Positions 1 through 12,900 of a DNA stretch of 64,000 nt are shown piece after piece. Below the pieces are notes generated by a model. It worked only from the letters and a program-made list of their open reading frames with translations. It ran no database searches and was not told the DNA's origin. Location: positions 131,326,831 to 131,390,830 of the forward strand of contig JAIOJX010000002.1 in NCBI GenBank assembly GCA_022376925.1. The letters run 5' to 3'. This DNA is from Tragulus kanchil. Lineage: Eukaryota > Chordata > Mammalia > Artiodactyla > Tragulidae. Position 1 is the first letter of the stretch, and the number at the start of each line of letters is the position of its first letter. The position numbers and the translations under genes were made by a program.

Positions 1-52
1 CACAGGCCAAAGAACAAAGATGGAAATAAATGAAAGACCAATAGAAGTGGCC
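1..52 (+). mobile_element. CHR-type SINE, 3' tail only
   Basis: The window opens inside a sense SINE. Its tail motif (CAAAGATGGAAATAAATGAA...AGTGGCC) matches the complete copies elsewhere. Confidence 0.85.
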
Positions 53-1655
53 AAAAATATACAAATATATATTATATTTTATATATAAATGTAATATATA
101 TATATATTTAAATATATGTATATATTTTAAAAATACATGTTTATATATAAATATGAATATATATGTATACATGTGTATATATATTTATATTATATATGTA
201 TTATATTGATATGTATAACTTTATAATTATGTCTTTATATGTGTGTATATATAATGTATATGTATTTATATATATATATTTATATATAATATACAGATAC
301 ATATAAAATTTACATATAAATATAATATATGTATATTCATACTTATAGTATCTATTTATAGTTCCTTATGTATATATTATAAGATATATTTATATATGTA
401 CAATTTATATATTATGCTTCTATATAATATATCATTCATATAAATATATGCAATCTTGATATGTATAATATTGATATATAAATACACATATATAAATATG
501 TATATATCATACACATATAGACATATATTATTATGTTATGTGTATATTATATATATATTATGTTTATATGATTATTATGTTATATATAATATATACATAT
601 ATGTAAATATATGTGTATTTTTATATATTTATATATATAATTCATATTTATAGACATAGAATATATGTATACTCATATGTATAAATATTGCTATATATCT
701 GATATATAATAATATTATATTGTGTATGTATGTGCCTTTATGTACACTTATTTTTCATGATATTGTATATATGTATAGTATATGTGTATCATATTTATTT
801 ATATTACATGTATGTATTTTATATACCATATATATGTATTATATATAATATATGTTTATAATATGTATTTGATAATGTAATATATACATTATACATATAT
901 CTATGTATCATATAGATTATATATTAAATTATTATTTTATATAATTATATATATTATATGATGTATGTCATATATATTATAAAATGTGTATAACATGTGT
1001 TATATATCATGTGTATTATGTAACATATAATGTATTACATATAATAGATTATAATACATACAATATTTAATATAACATAGAACATATATAAATATATAAT
1101 ATGTAACAAATGTAATATTTTATGTATATTGTACATGATATAAAATAGATTATTTAAATGTACAATCTATAGATTTGCATTGACATATGTATAATATATT
1201 CTATATAGTATATTATTTATTATATGTATCTTATATATCATTATATTGTTATGTTATATCATTTTTAGATCATTTATTATATCCTGTTATTATATATAAT
1301 ATACATTATATTATATATTATATAATATACTTAAGATTATATTTAATGTATATATTATATGTTATATATCAGTATATTATATATATTATTGTATATATTA
1401 TTTAAATTATATTAAAGAATAATCATATTATCATAGTATCATTGTATTTTCATAATTATTACTGTTCTCAATATTGATGTGAATAATTATTAGCATTATT
1501 GTGTTATTGATATTAATGATTATAAAGTCTGTACTTGTATTATTATTTTATATTTGTATTAATATTAACCATTCTTAATATATTATATATATTAGATATT
1601 TTTATATATTATATTGTATTATATATTATATGCAGGTATGTATTATATACATGTA
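51..1655. repeat. TA-rich low-complexity block
   Basis: About 1.6 kb almost entirely of A and T, dominated by TATA/TGTA steps with no fixed period. It starts right after a SINE tail. The open frames in it are compositional accidents. Its end is repeated by duplication 1 (2184-2790). Confidence 0.85.
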
Positions 1656-3293
1656 TATCTTTCTCCAGAGAGAATTTATTTTTCTGGACCAAGCCCCTGT
1701 GAGCATTTGTAGTCTAGGATCACCTCCATCTGGTATTTGAAATGTGACTGCCATCCTGTAATGGACAGTCTCTTTTATAAAGTCATAAAATAATGCTCCT
1801 CTTCCTGACCCTGAATTTCAGCTCTCTTCCTTGTAACCCCAAGAATTTGAAAGGGTTCTGTATCACACAGATATGGAATATCAGTTTAGACAGTCTGATT
1901 TCAGATTCTGCATTAATAGCTTGCCATGCCACTCACATCGTGAAGGAAGAATTTTGTTTCCCATATTATATACCTACAATTAACTTGATACATGGTAGGT
2001 AGATTTCCAGCAAATATTCATTAAATATAAGAATTTTTGTTCCCATCTGCAGTGTTGTTAATGGAGGTGCTTCCAATCTCGCAAATTATCAAGTGGTCTT
2101 ACAGCTGTGATATGATTTTACATATTGTTTTATTTTGTTTTGCTGATTGTGTTTTTTTTACATGATATAAAATAGATTAATTTAGATTATAATACATACA
2201 ATATTTAATATAACATAGAACATATATAAATATATAATATGTAACAAATGTAATATTTTATGTATATTGTACATGATATAAAATAGATTATTTAAATGTA
2301 CAATCTATAGATTTGCATTGACATATGTATAATATATTCTATATAGTATATTATTTATTATATGTATCTTATATATCATTATATTGTTATGTTATATCAT
2401 TTTTAGATCATTTATTATATCCTGTTATTATATATAATATACATTATATTATATATTATATAATATACTTAAGATTATATTTAATGTATATATTATATGT
2501 TATATATCAGTATATTATATATATTATTGTATATATTATTTAAATTATATTAAAGAATAATCATATTATCATAGTATCATTGTATTTTCATAATTATTAC
2601 TGTTCTCAATATTGATGTGAATAATTATTAGCATTATTGTGTTATTGATATTAATGATTATAAAGTCTGTACTTGTATTATTATTTTATATTTGTATTAA
2701 TATTAACCATTCTTAATATATTATATATATTAGATATTTTTATATATTATATTGTATTATATATTATATGCAGGTATGTATTATATACATGTATATCTTT
2801 CTCCAGAGAGAATTTATTTTTCTGGACCAAGCCCCTGTGAGCATTTGTAGTCTAGGATCACCTCCATCTGGTATTTGAAATGTGACTGCCATCCTGTAAT
2901 GGACAGTCTCTTTTATAAAGTCATAAAATAATGCTCCTCTTCCTGACCCTGAATTTCAGCTCTCTTCCTTGTAACCCCAAGAATTTGAAAGGGTTCTGTA
3001 TCACACAGATATGGAATATCAGTTTAGACAGTCTGATTTCAGATTCTGCATTAATAGCTTGCCATGCCACTCACATCGTGAAGGAAGAATTTTGTTTCCC
3101 ATATTATATACCTACAATTAACTTGATACATGGTAGGTAGATTTCCAGCAAATATTCATTAAATATAAGAATTTTTGTTCCCATCTGCAGTGTTGTTAAT
3201 GGAGGTGCTTCCAATCTCGCAAATTATCAAGTGGTCTTACAGCTGTGATATGATTTTACATATTGTTTTTATTTCTTTGTTTTTGCTGATTGT
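1046..3293. repeat. Tandem direct duplication 1 (1046-2150 / 2184-3293)
   Basis: Near-identical copies, offset 1138. They span the TA-rich block and adjoining unique sequence. The joint 2151-2183 resembles the sequence just before copy 1 (a TACATGATATAAAATAGATT motif), and the end of copy 1 is deletion-ridden. Confidence 0.9.
1656..2045. other. Unique intergenic or 5'-intronic sequence
   Basis: Moderate-GC stretch between the TA-rich block and the exon A intron. No exon, promoter or repeat is recognised. Repeated at 2794-3183, with part also at 4091-4280. Confidence 0.5.
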
Positions 3294-3543
3294 GATTATT
3301 TATTTGTTTTATATTATTTCTTAGTATTTTAATAAGAATTGGGAGAGCTGCTGGCCAAATTTACCTGGAAATTTGTGTTGATAACTTAATGATCTTTGTT
3401 TTGTACTTGAAGTTCTGTACATTTTAGAAGCTTAGTAAATGCTGAATAAATTTAAAATATAGGCATAAACAATTTCTCAAATATTTTGAATGCCTATTGC
3501 TTCTTGCCGTCTTTTAAGCCTGATTAGAAAATTACATAGGTCA

Positions 3544-3800
3544 GGGCTTCCCTGGTGGTCCAGTGGGTAAAGAGTCTGCCTTGCAGTGCAAGGGGCACCG
3601 GTTCGATCCATGGCCCGGGAAGATCCTGTGTGCCGTGGAGCGGCTGGACTGGTATGTCTAATTAAGAGCCAGCGCTCTGGAGTGCATGCACCCAGAGCCA
3701 GTGCTCTGCAGTAAGAGAGGCCACTGCAATGGGAGGCCCACACAGGCCGAAGAATAAAGATGGATGCAAAATAAATAAATAAAAAAACCCAAAAAAAGAG
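3544..3800 (+). mobile_element. CHR-type SINE, short form (copy at 4642-4895)
   Basis: tRNA-like head GGGCTTCCCTGGTGGTCCAG with pol III A box (TGGTCCAGTGG) and B box (GGTTCGATCC), and the tail AAAGATGGATGCAAAATAAA. About 115 bp upstream of exon A. Confidence 0.88.
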
Positions 3801-3916
3801 GTCAAAATTAAAAAGAAAAGAAAATTATGTAACTCAAATTTAAGTACTTAACTCATCTAAAATTTACATTTTGTTAGTCTTAATTTCTTTTTTAAAAATC
3901 TTTACTTCCTTTATAG

Positions 3917-3985
3917 AGTTGAAGAATGGATTTTTCGTGGTTCTACAAATTAATGGTTCTTGTGTGGAAGAATTTTATTTTAAAG
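3917..3985 (+). other. Exon A, duplicate copy (probable assembly duplication)
   Basis: Identical to the exon at 5014-5082: same acceptor, ATG at 3926 and GTAAGT donor. It lies in the first copy of the 2992-4054 / 4091-5152 tandem pair. Two start-codon exons of identical sequence with identical introns are not expected. Either copy could be the true one. Confidence 0.8.
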
Positions 3986-6900
3986 GTAAGTTGAGTTACA
4001 CATAGGACTTTTTGAAACAGCTATAAGACCACAATGGGAAAATTCTGATCATGTAGATTTAACTTTTTTCATTTCAGAACCAAGAATTTGGTTCTGTATC
4101 ACACAGATATGGAATATCAGTTTAGACAGTCTGATTTCAGATTCTGCATTAATAGCTTGCCATGCCACTCACATCGTGAAGGAAGAATTTTGTTTCCCAT
4201 ATTATATACCTACAATTAACTTGATACATGGTAGGTAGATTTCCAGCAAATATTCATTAAATATAAGAATTTTTGTTCCCATCTGCAGTGTTGTTAATGG
4301 AGGTGCTTCCAATCTCGCAAATTATCAAGTGGTCTTACAGCTGTGATATGATTTTACATATTGTTTTTATTTCTTTGTTTTTGCTGATTGTGATTATTTA
4401 TTTGTTTTATATTATTTCTTAGTATTTTAATAAGAATTGGGAGAGCTGCTGGCCAAATTTACCTGGAAATTTGTGTTGATAACTTAATGATCTTTGTTTT
4501 GTACTTGAAGTTCTGTACATTTTAGAAGCTTAGTAAATGCTGAATAAATTTAAAATATAGGCATAAACAATTTCTCAAATATTTTGAATGCCTATTGCTT
4601 CTTGCCGTCTTTTAAGCCTGATTAGAAAATTACATAGGTCAGGGCTTCCCTGGTGGTCCAGTGGGTAAAGAGTCTGCCTTGCAGTGCAAGGGGCACCGGT
4701 TCGATCCATGGCCCGGGAAGATCCTGTGTGCCGTGGAGCGGCTGGACTGGTATGTCTAATTAAGAGCCAGCGCTCTGGAGTGCATGCACCCAGAGCCAGT
4801 GCTCTGCAGTAAGAGAGGCCACTGCAATGGGAGGCCCACACAGGCCGAAGAATAAAGATGGATGCAAAATAAATAAATAAAAAAACCAATAAAAGAGGTC
4901 AAAATTAAAAAGAAAAGAAAATTATGTAACTCAAATTTAAGTACTTAACTCATCTAAAATTTACATTTTGTTAGTCTTAATTTCTTTTTTAAAAATCTTT
5001 ACTTCCTTTATAGAGTTGAAGAATGGATTTTTCGTGGTTCTACAAATTAATGGTTCTTGTGTGGAAGAATTTTATTTTAAAGGTAAGTTGAGTTACACAT
5101 AGGACTTTTTGAAACAGCTATAAGACCACAATGGGAAAATTCTGATCATGTAATCACTGCATTTCAGTTTATACTGTTGTATTTTTCTCAGTTCTGGGAC
5201 TGAGGTTATCTCTTCAAAATCTGAAGAGTGTGCACAGAGTGAAATTATTGCAGAATGACACATATAAAGGAGAAAAAAAAATCTTGGAAACTTCTGCTAT
5301 GATAGGATGAAGCTGTTCTTTATATCTTCTTTTATGAAGTTTCTGTTAATACAAAATAACTAGCCATTTGCAAAGCAATGTATTCTTAGGGCTGCAAACA
5401 TAATCCTTTCTTTTTCTTTCATCTACTAGAGGCGGCGATTCATTGCTTTAGTTGTGGAAGTCATCCTAACATCGCTATTTGTTGGTACACTTTTGTTAAC
5501 CCGCAAATTTGTGGTTATAAAGAAGTATGGACCTTTCAGTTACTCTCTTCAGCATCTTGATGAGTTGCCTGCATTCCTCAGCAGCACCCCTGATTCTGGT
5601 CAGTGGGAATTGGCTTTCGTGCCTTCCGAAAGTGTTGTGGTGAAGAATATTGTTGAAATGGTGAAAAGTGACTTACGCTACAACTTTAAAGGTTAGAAGT
5701 AAGATTTTTCTGGGAAAAGGGGAAAAATATCATTCAATTGTTTTAGCAAAGACACACTTGTAGCCTTTTTACTAGGCATTAATCCCAACTAAAACATTGT
5801 CAGAGGTGACTTCCTAAGTATAACATATACTTTGTTAAACTCGAGAGTTAAATTCTTACAAAATATTTCCTCCTAGAGCCCAAAATAAATAATAATATTT
5901 AAAATTAAATGATCAATTTATATCATTCCTGGTTGTCATCAAAATCTGTGAAACTAAGTCTTCCTTGTTTGTGGTATGCTTCTTAAATTGGGTATAAAAG
6001 GGCCACATCATAGTGTGCCAAAAATACACAAAGGCAGAGTATAAGCAGGAGCCCTCATTCTGGATGCATGCTCAGGGATTGTTTCAAACATCCTTTATAT
6101 AAAAATATATAAAAAATTTATACAAGTCATATATAATGCTTTAAAGGCACATATTACAGGAATTATTTTTTGAAAGTCCCCAGTTCCTCACTAGTCTTCA
6201 CATCTTCAATTCGTCTCTTTTTTTCTCCCAAAGATAAACACTGTCAGAAGTTTGGTGAACATCCTTCTATTGTCCCTTCCCTTTTCACACATGTATTTAT
6301 GCTATAGTGTATTTTGAAAAATCTTTTTCTTTGTCTCTCAAGGGTTTTGAGATATCTTGAGAGTAGTAGTAGTAATTGATTTGATTAACCATGTCCAGCT
6401 CTTGCGACCCCATGGACTATAGCTTGCCAGGACCCTCTCTGTTCGTGGATTCTCCAGGCAGGAAAACTGGAGTAGGTTGCCATTTCCTTCTCCAGGGATC
6501 TTGAGAGCAGATGCCATTCTCTGTCACCTCCTTCTCTTCCTGCCTTCAATCTTTATCAGTATTGGAATCTTCTCCAGTGAATCGGCTCTTACCATCAGAT
6601 AGCGAAAGTTTTGAAGATTAAGCTCCAACATCACTCTTTCAAAAGAATATTCAGGGTTGATTTTCTTAAGGATTGGTTGTCCAAAAGACTCTCAAGAGTC
6701 TATTTCAACACTGCAATTTGAAAGCATCAACTCTAGTGGTCAGCTTCCTTTTTGCCTCCAAACATCATGTCCATACGTGAATACTGGAAAAACCATAGCT
6801 GACTGTACAGAACTTTGTCAGCAAAGTAATGTCTGAGCTTTTTAATACACTGTCAAGGTTTGTCATTGCTTTTCTTCCAAGGAGCAAGTGTCTTTTAATT

Positions 6901-9900
6901 CCATGGCTGCAGTCACCATCCACAGTGATTTTGGAGCTTAAGAAAAATAATGTTCGTCAGAGTTTTCATGTTTTACTCTTTTTTTCCCCAAGAAATGTTG
7001 GGACCATATGCCATGATCTTAGTTTTTTGTATTAAATTTTAAGCCAGCTTTTTCACTCTCCTCTTTCACCTCCATCAAGAGGCTCTTTAGTTCCTCTTCG
7101 CTTTCTGCCATTAGGGTGGTGTTATATGCATATCTGAGGTTACTGACATGTCCCCTGGCAATCTTGATTCCAGCTTGACCTTCATCCAGTGTGGCATTTC
7201 ACATCATGCACTCTGCATATAAGTTGAATCAGCAGGGTGACAATATACAGCCTTGACATACTCCTTTCCCAATTGGGAACTTCTCCGTGGTTCTGTGTCT
7301 GGCTCTACCTGCATACAGGATTTGCAAGGGGTAGATAAAGTGATCTCATATTCCTGTCTCTTTAAGGATTTTCCATAGTTCGTTGTGATCCACACAGGGA
7401 AAGGTTTTAGCATAGTCAGTGAAGCAGAAGTAGATTTTTTTTGGAATTCCCTTGCCTTTTCTTTGAAGCTGAGTATTGTGTTGTGCTTTTTGGTGTTGTT
7501 TTTACAGATATGTTTGCACAAAATGAGTGGAATGAAAAGTGGCTGAGGGAACTGACTTTATGATGCTCTTGTAGGATTCAAAAACAGTGATACCTGGGAG
7601 TCCAGGTGACAATTGTGGTAGAGTTGAGAAGATTGTGACTTGTGAACAGGAACTAGAAACATGAGCTAGTACTTTTGCTGAAGATGTTAGTGTTCTCAGA
7701 GGTTATATCAACAGTGGAAATAGTGATTCTTCTCAAGGGAACTTTTGAGAATCACATCATTGGGGTTTACGAGAGGTAGAGTTACACAATGAAACCATTT
7801 AAATCTTAGTATAAAGATTTGGTAATAAATGAGTAATCCACAGCGAATCCACCATCTGCAGTGATCTTAGAGGAAATAAAATCTGTCACTGTTTCCACCT
7901 TTTCCCCTTCTCTTTGCCATAAAGTGATGGAACTGGATGCCATAATCTTATTATTATTTTAATGTTCCATTTCAAGTCCCATGGTATACAACTTGCAAAC
8001 TATAGTTGAAGTATTCCTCATCTTAGCTTATTTCAATATACAGTTATTATAAGAATTAATTGTATTTTAAGCTTTTTAAAACTCTTGCTAAAATTTTTAT
8101 ACATTCCCAACATCCATTAGTTTTTCTTTTTCCCCAAGAAATGTAATATCTTTAGTTTTTGTATTAAATTTTAAGCCAGCTTTTTCACTCTCCTCTTTCA
8201 CCTCCATCAAGAGGCTCTTTAGTTCCTCTTCGCTTTCTGCCATTAGGGTGGTGTTATATGCATATCTGAGGTTACTGACATGTCCCCTGGCAATCTTGAT
8301 TCCAGCTTGACCTTCATCCAGTGTGGCATTTCACATCATGCACTCTGCATATAAGTTGAATCAGCAGGGTGACAATATACAGCCTTGACATACTCCTTTC
8401 CCAATTGGGAACTTCTCCGTGGTTCTGTGTCTGGCTCTACCTGCATACAGGATTTGCAAGGGGTAGATAAAGTGATCTCATATTCCTGTCTCTTTAAGGA
8501 TTTTCCATAGTTCGTTGTGATCCACACAGGGAAAGGTTTTAGCATAGTCAGTGAAGCAGAAGTAGATTTTTTTTGGAATTCCCTTGCCTTTTCTTTGAAG
8601 CTGAGTATTGTGTTGTGCTTTTTGGTGTTGTTTTTACAGATATGTTTGCACAAAATGAGTGGAATGAAAAGTGGCTGAGGGAACTGACTTTATGATGCTC
8701 TTGTAGGATTCAAAAACAGTGATACCTGGGAGTCCAGGTGACAATTGTGGTAGAGTTGAGAAGATTGTGACTTGTGAACAGGAACTAGAAACATGAGCTA
8801 GTACTTTTGCTGAAGATGTTAGTGTTCTCAGAGGTTATATCAACAGTGGAAATAGTGATTCTTCTCAAGGGAACTTTTGAGAATCACATCATTGGGGTTT
8901 ACGAGAGGTAGAGTTACACAATGAAACCATTTAAATCTTAGTATAAAGATTTGGTAATAAATGAGTAATCCACAGCGAATCCACCATCTGCAGTGATCTT
9001 AGAGGAAATAAAATCTGTCACTGTTTCCACCTTTTCCCCTTCTCTTTGCCATAAAGTGATGGAACTGGATGCCATAATCTTATTATTATTTTAATGTTCC
9101 ATTTCAAGTCCCATGGTATACAACTTGCAAACTATAGTTGAAGTATTCCTCATCTTAGCTTATTTCAATATACAGTTATTATAAGAATTAATTGTATTTT
9201 AAGCTTTTTAAAACTCTTGCTAAAATTTTTATACATTCCCAACATCCATTAGTTTGTTAAGCCAGTGTTTAAGCAACATTGGTTTTTTTTTTTTAAAGAT
9301 TTATTTATTTTTTATTTATGGGGGGCTCGGGTGGGGAGGGAGGGGAGCAGGCAGGCCACTTTCATTGGTCTTTCATTTGTCCATTTTCATCCATCTTTGT
9401 TCTTTGGCCCGTGTGGGCCTCCCATCGCAGTGGCCTCTGTTGTCGCAGAGCACTGGCTCTGGGCACACACGCTCCAGAGCTCCGGCTCGGTAATTGGACA
9501 CATCGGTCCAGCCGCTCCGCGGCACGTGGGATCTTCCCAGGCCAGGGATCGAACCGGCGCCCCTTGCACTCCAAGGTGGTGTCCTTACCCACTGGACCAC
9601 CAGGGAAGCCCAGCAACAGTGTTTTTAAATTTATCATATTCTGATAGCCTTTCTTCGATGTAATGTTGTTTCCCATCTTATAGACAGGTAGGGCTCTGAA
9701 ACATTTTGCTCTTGTGCGATCAACTCATGCATTAGATTTTTCTCTCTCTACAGTTGAAGGGTTTGCTTCAGAAAGAGATTTTGAAGATTATGTTAAGCAG
9801 AAGGATAATTCTGAAAGAGTGATTGTTGCTTTTGTGTTTGACCATGAGTTCAAAAATAGCAGTGATCCCCTGCCACTTGAGGTAAGAAAATTTTATGTAA

Positions 9901-12900
9901 AAACCTCAAATTTATACTTCCAGCTTTCAGAGATTTAATGAAGTATATATCTTATTATTCCATTTTATGAGTGAGTAACTTATACTGCTTTTACATGCTA
10001 GATCATATCTAAGTAACTTTAGTTTCTGTACATTTATTTAGCCGGTACTTTTTGCTGATGGGAAAAGAATTGTATTAACTACAAACCAGGCCTTCTGTTT
10101 ATACAAAAGAATTACAGTAGACATTGAAATTTAAAGATATTACCTTTGCTACATTATCTGACATGAAAGCTGTCTCTAGCTTCATTGGTATACAACTTGC
10201 AAACTATAGTTGAAGTATTCCTCATCTTAGCTTATTTCAATAAGAATTAATTGTATTTTAAGCTTTTTAAAACTCTTGCTAAAATTTTTATACATTCCCA
10301 ACATCCATTAGTTTGTTAAGCCAGTGTTTAAGCAACATTGGTTTTTTTTTTTTAAAGATTTATTTATTTTTTATTTATGGGGGGCTCGGGTGGGGAGGGA
10401 GGGGAGCAGGCAGGCCACTTTCATTGGTCTTTCATTTGTCCATTTTCATCCATCTTTGTTCTTTGGCCCGTGTGGGCCTCCCATCGCAGTGGCCTCTGTT
10501 GTCGCAGAGCACTGGCTCTGGGCACACACGCTCCAGAGCTCCGGCTCGGTAATTGGACACATCGGTCCAGCCGCTCCGCGGCACGTGGGATCTTCCCAGG
10601 CCAGGGATCGAACCGGCGCCCCTTGCACTCCAAGGTGGTGTCCTTACCCACTGGACCACCAGGGAAGCCCAGCAACAGTGTTTTTAAATTTATCATATTC
10701 TGATAGCCTTTCTTCGATGTAATGTTGTTTCCCATCTTATAGACAGGTAGGGCTCTGAAACATTTTGCTCTTGTGCGATCAACTCATGCATTAGATTTTT
10801 CTCTCTCTACAGTTGAAGGGTTTGCTTCAGAAAGAGATTTTGAAGATTATGTTAAGCAGAAGGATAATTCTGAAAGAGTGATTGTTGCTTTTGTGTTTGA
10901 CCATGAGTTCAAAAATAGCAGTGATCCCCTGCCACTTGAGGTAAGAAAATTTTATGTAAAAACCTCAAATTTATACTTCCAGCTTTCAGAGATTTAATGA
11001 AGTATATATCTTATTATTCCATTTTATGAGTGAGTAACTTATACTGCTTTTACATGCTAGATCATATCTAAGTAACTTTAGTTTCTGTACATTTATTTAG
11101 CCGGTACTTTTTGCTGATGGGAAAAGAATTGTATTAACTACAAACCAGGCCTTCTGTTTATACAAAAGAATTACAGTAGACATTGAAATTTAAAGATATT
11201 ACCTTTGCTACATTATCTGACATGAAAGCTGTCTCTAGCTGCACATGATGGTGAAGTAGACACTTCATATGTCAGAAGATCTGATGTGTTAAATGGATAC
11301 ATCTTCACTAGCGTGGAACACAAAAAGTTCCTCCCTGTTTTGAATAAATTTTATAATTTCTCTCCTAAATTTAATTCTAGAGAATAATGTCAAACCTTAG
11401 CCAGGCTGAATCAGAATTAAGACCTATAGAGAAACTAAGGAAGATTCTGATAACAACCACTAAGAAGGAGATGCCAGGACAGCACTTTGAAATTGGTCAC
11501 TCTGATGTTGAGGGAAATAACCAAAGTATGTGTAGGTAGATACATGGAGCCAAAATTCTGCATTTAAGATATAGACTGTTGGCAGTGGAATGAGAAAGTA
11601 AGGAGAAATACGGGTTGTAAGTAGGGTCATAGGTACTAGTCATTCTATCCCATTGCTCCCTTTTCCTTTCATATAACGTCAACTTCTTTCATGTTACTGG
11701 CTCAGTGTTTGTAGAACCTGGTCAAAATGTTTTTGGTGCAGGTTCAAACTTCATCTCTTTTGCCTGTATAATTTTCTTTTCTTTTTAAACTTTGGCCTCT
11801 TTTATTGTTTTTTTGTTCATTTATTTTCATCCATCTTTAGTCTCTGGCCTGTGTGGACCTCCCATTGCAGTGGCCTATCTTGTTACAGAGCATCAGCCCT
11901 GGGCGTGTGCGCTCTAGAGCGCGGGCTCCTAATTGGACGTACCGGTTCAGCTGCTCTGTGGTCTTCTGCCTGTATAATCCTCTTTACTCGGCCCGTGCAC
12001 TTGGTTTACTCTCTTATTTATGCTTAAGATTGCTAATGCGACTTGCAGAATCCACTTTGGTACTCTTCAGTCTACCTCAAAATCACATATTCTGAATTGT
12101 ACTTTTGTTTACTCATTTTTACTTATATTCTTTGTTCATAGATGTTTTTTCTTTTTGCTCCTTGTAGGTAAAATATCATCTGCGTTTTAGTAGTTTTCAG
12201 AGGAATAAGAATGTGGGTTTTCTACGACCCAGAAGCTGGGAAACAGATGCTCTCTTTCCGACTTTTCCTTCTATGGGACCCAGATATCAACGTTTTCCAA
12301 ATGGGGGTAGTCCTGGTGAGCAGATTTTTGAGCATACTTATGTTAATATCCTAGTAGTATAGTAAGAGCCATCACATAGTTGTGCTTATATTTCTTCAAC
12401 CTCGGGATGAAAATTGTTTATTTTTTATTTACTATGCTTTATTACTTTAACATTTTTAGTGTCAAAAAGACCTTATGAAAAATTCTGCTTACTGAAAAAT
12501 GTATTTTTATTCTTTCCTCATTATTATTTTTGTTACCCTTATATATTCATGTACATTTACTTGTGAAATTTTGACTTTAATGACTTAATGTACACATCCA
12601 AGTATTGCACTGATTTATTACAGCTTTTTTTTTTTGTAAGAATTTAAATTTAGGTAGATACATGGAGCCAAAATTCTGCATTTAAGATATAGACTGTTGG
12701 CAGTGGAATGAGAAAGTAAGGAGAAATACGGGTTGTAAGTAGGGTCATAGGTACTAGTCATTCTATCCCATTGCTCCCTTTTCCTTTCATATAACGTCAA
12801 CTTCTTTCATGTTACTGGCTCAGTGTTTGTAGAACCTGGTCAAAATGTTTTTGGTGCAGGTTCAAACTTCATCTCTTTTGCCTGTATAATTTTCTTTTCT

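Larger units (their letters stand above)
2992..5152. repeat. Tandem direct duplication 2 (2992-4054 / 4091-5152)
   Basis: Offset about 1098. Includes a sense CHR-type SINE and exon A. It overlaps duplication 1, so part of the sequence is present three times. The joint 4055-4090 is a shortened version of the flank at 2950-2992. Confidence 0.9.
9115..11240. repeat. Tandem direct duplication 4 (9115-10181 / 10187-11240)
   Basis: Offset 1072 falling to 1059 after a 13-bp deletion near the start of copy 2. Contains a long CHR-type SINE and exon C. Confidence 0.9.

Noticed and set aside
456..1405. Hydrophobic Y/I-rich open frames
   Set aside because: Compositional result of the TA-rich block.
3917..5082. 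Alternative first exons
   Set aside because: Both exon A copies, their introns and the upstream SINE are identical; a single duplicated block explains them better than two promoters.
9265..9663. Open frames of 60-186 residues with [16 protein letters not shown] or HWTTREA motifs, recurring many times
   Set aside because: All are translations of the SINE in various frames on both strands; they recur wherever a SINE lies and show no independent coding signal.
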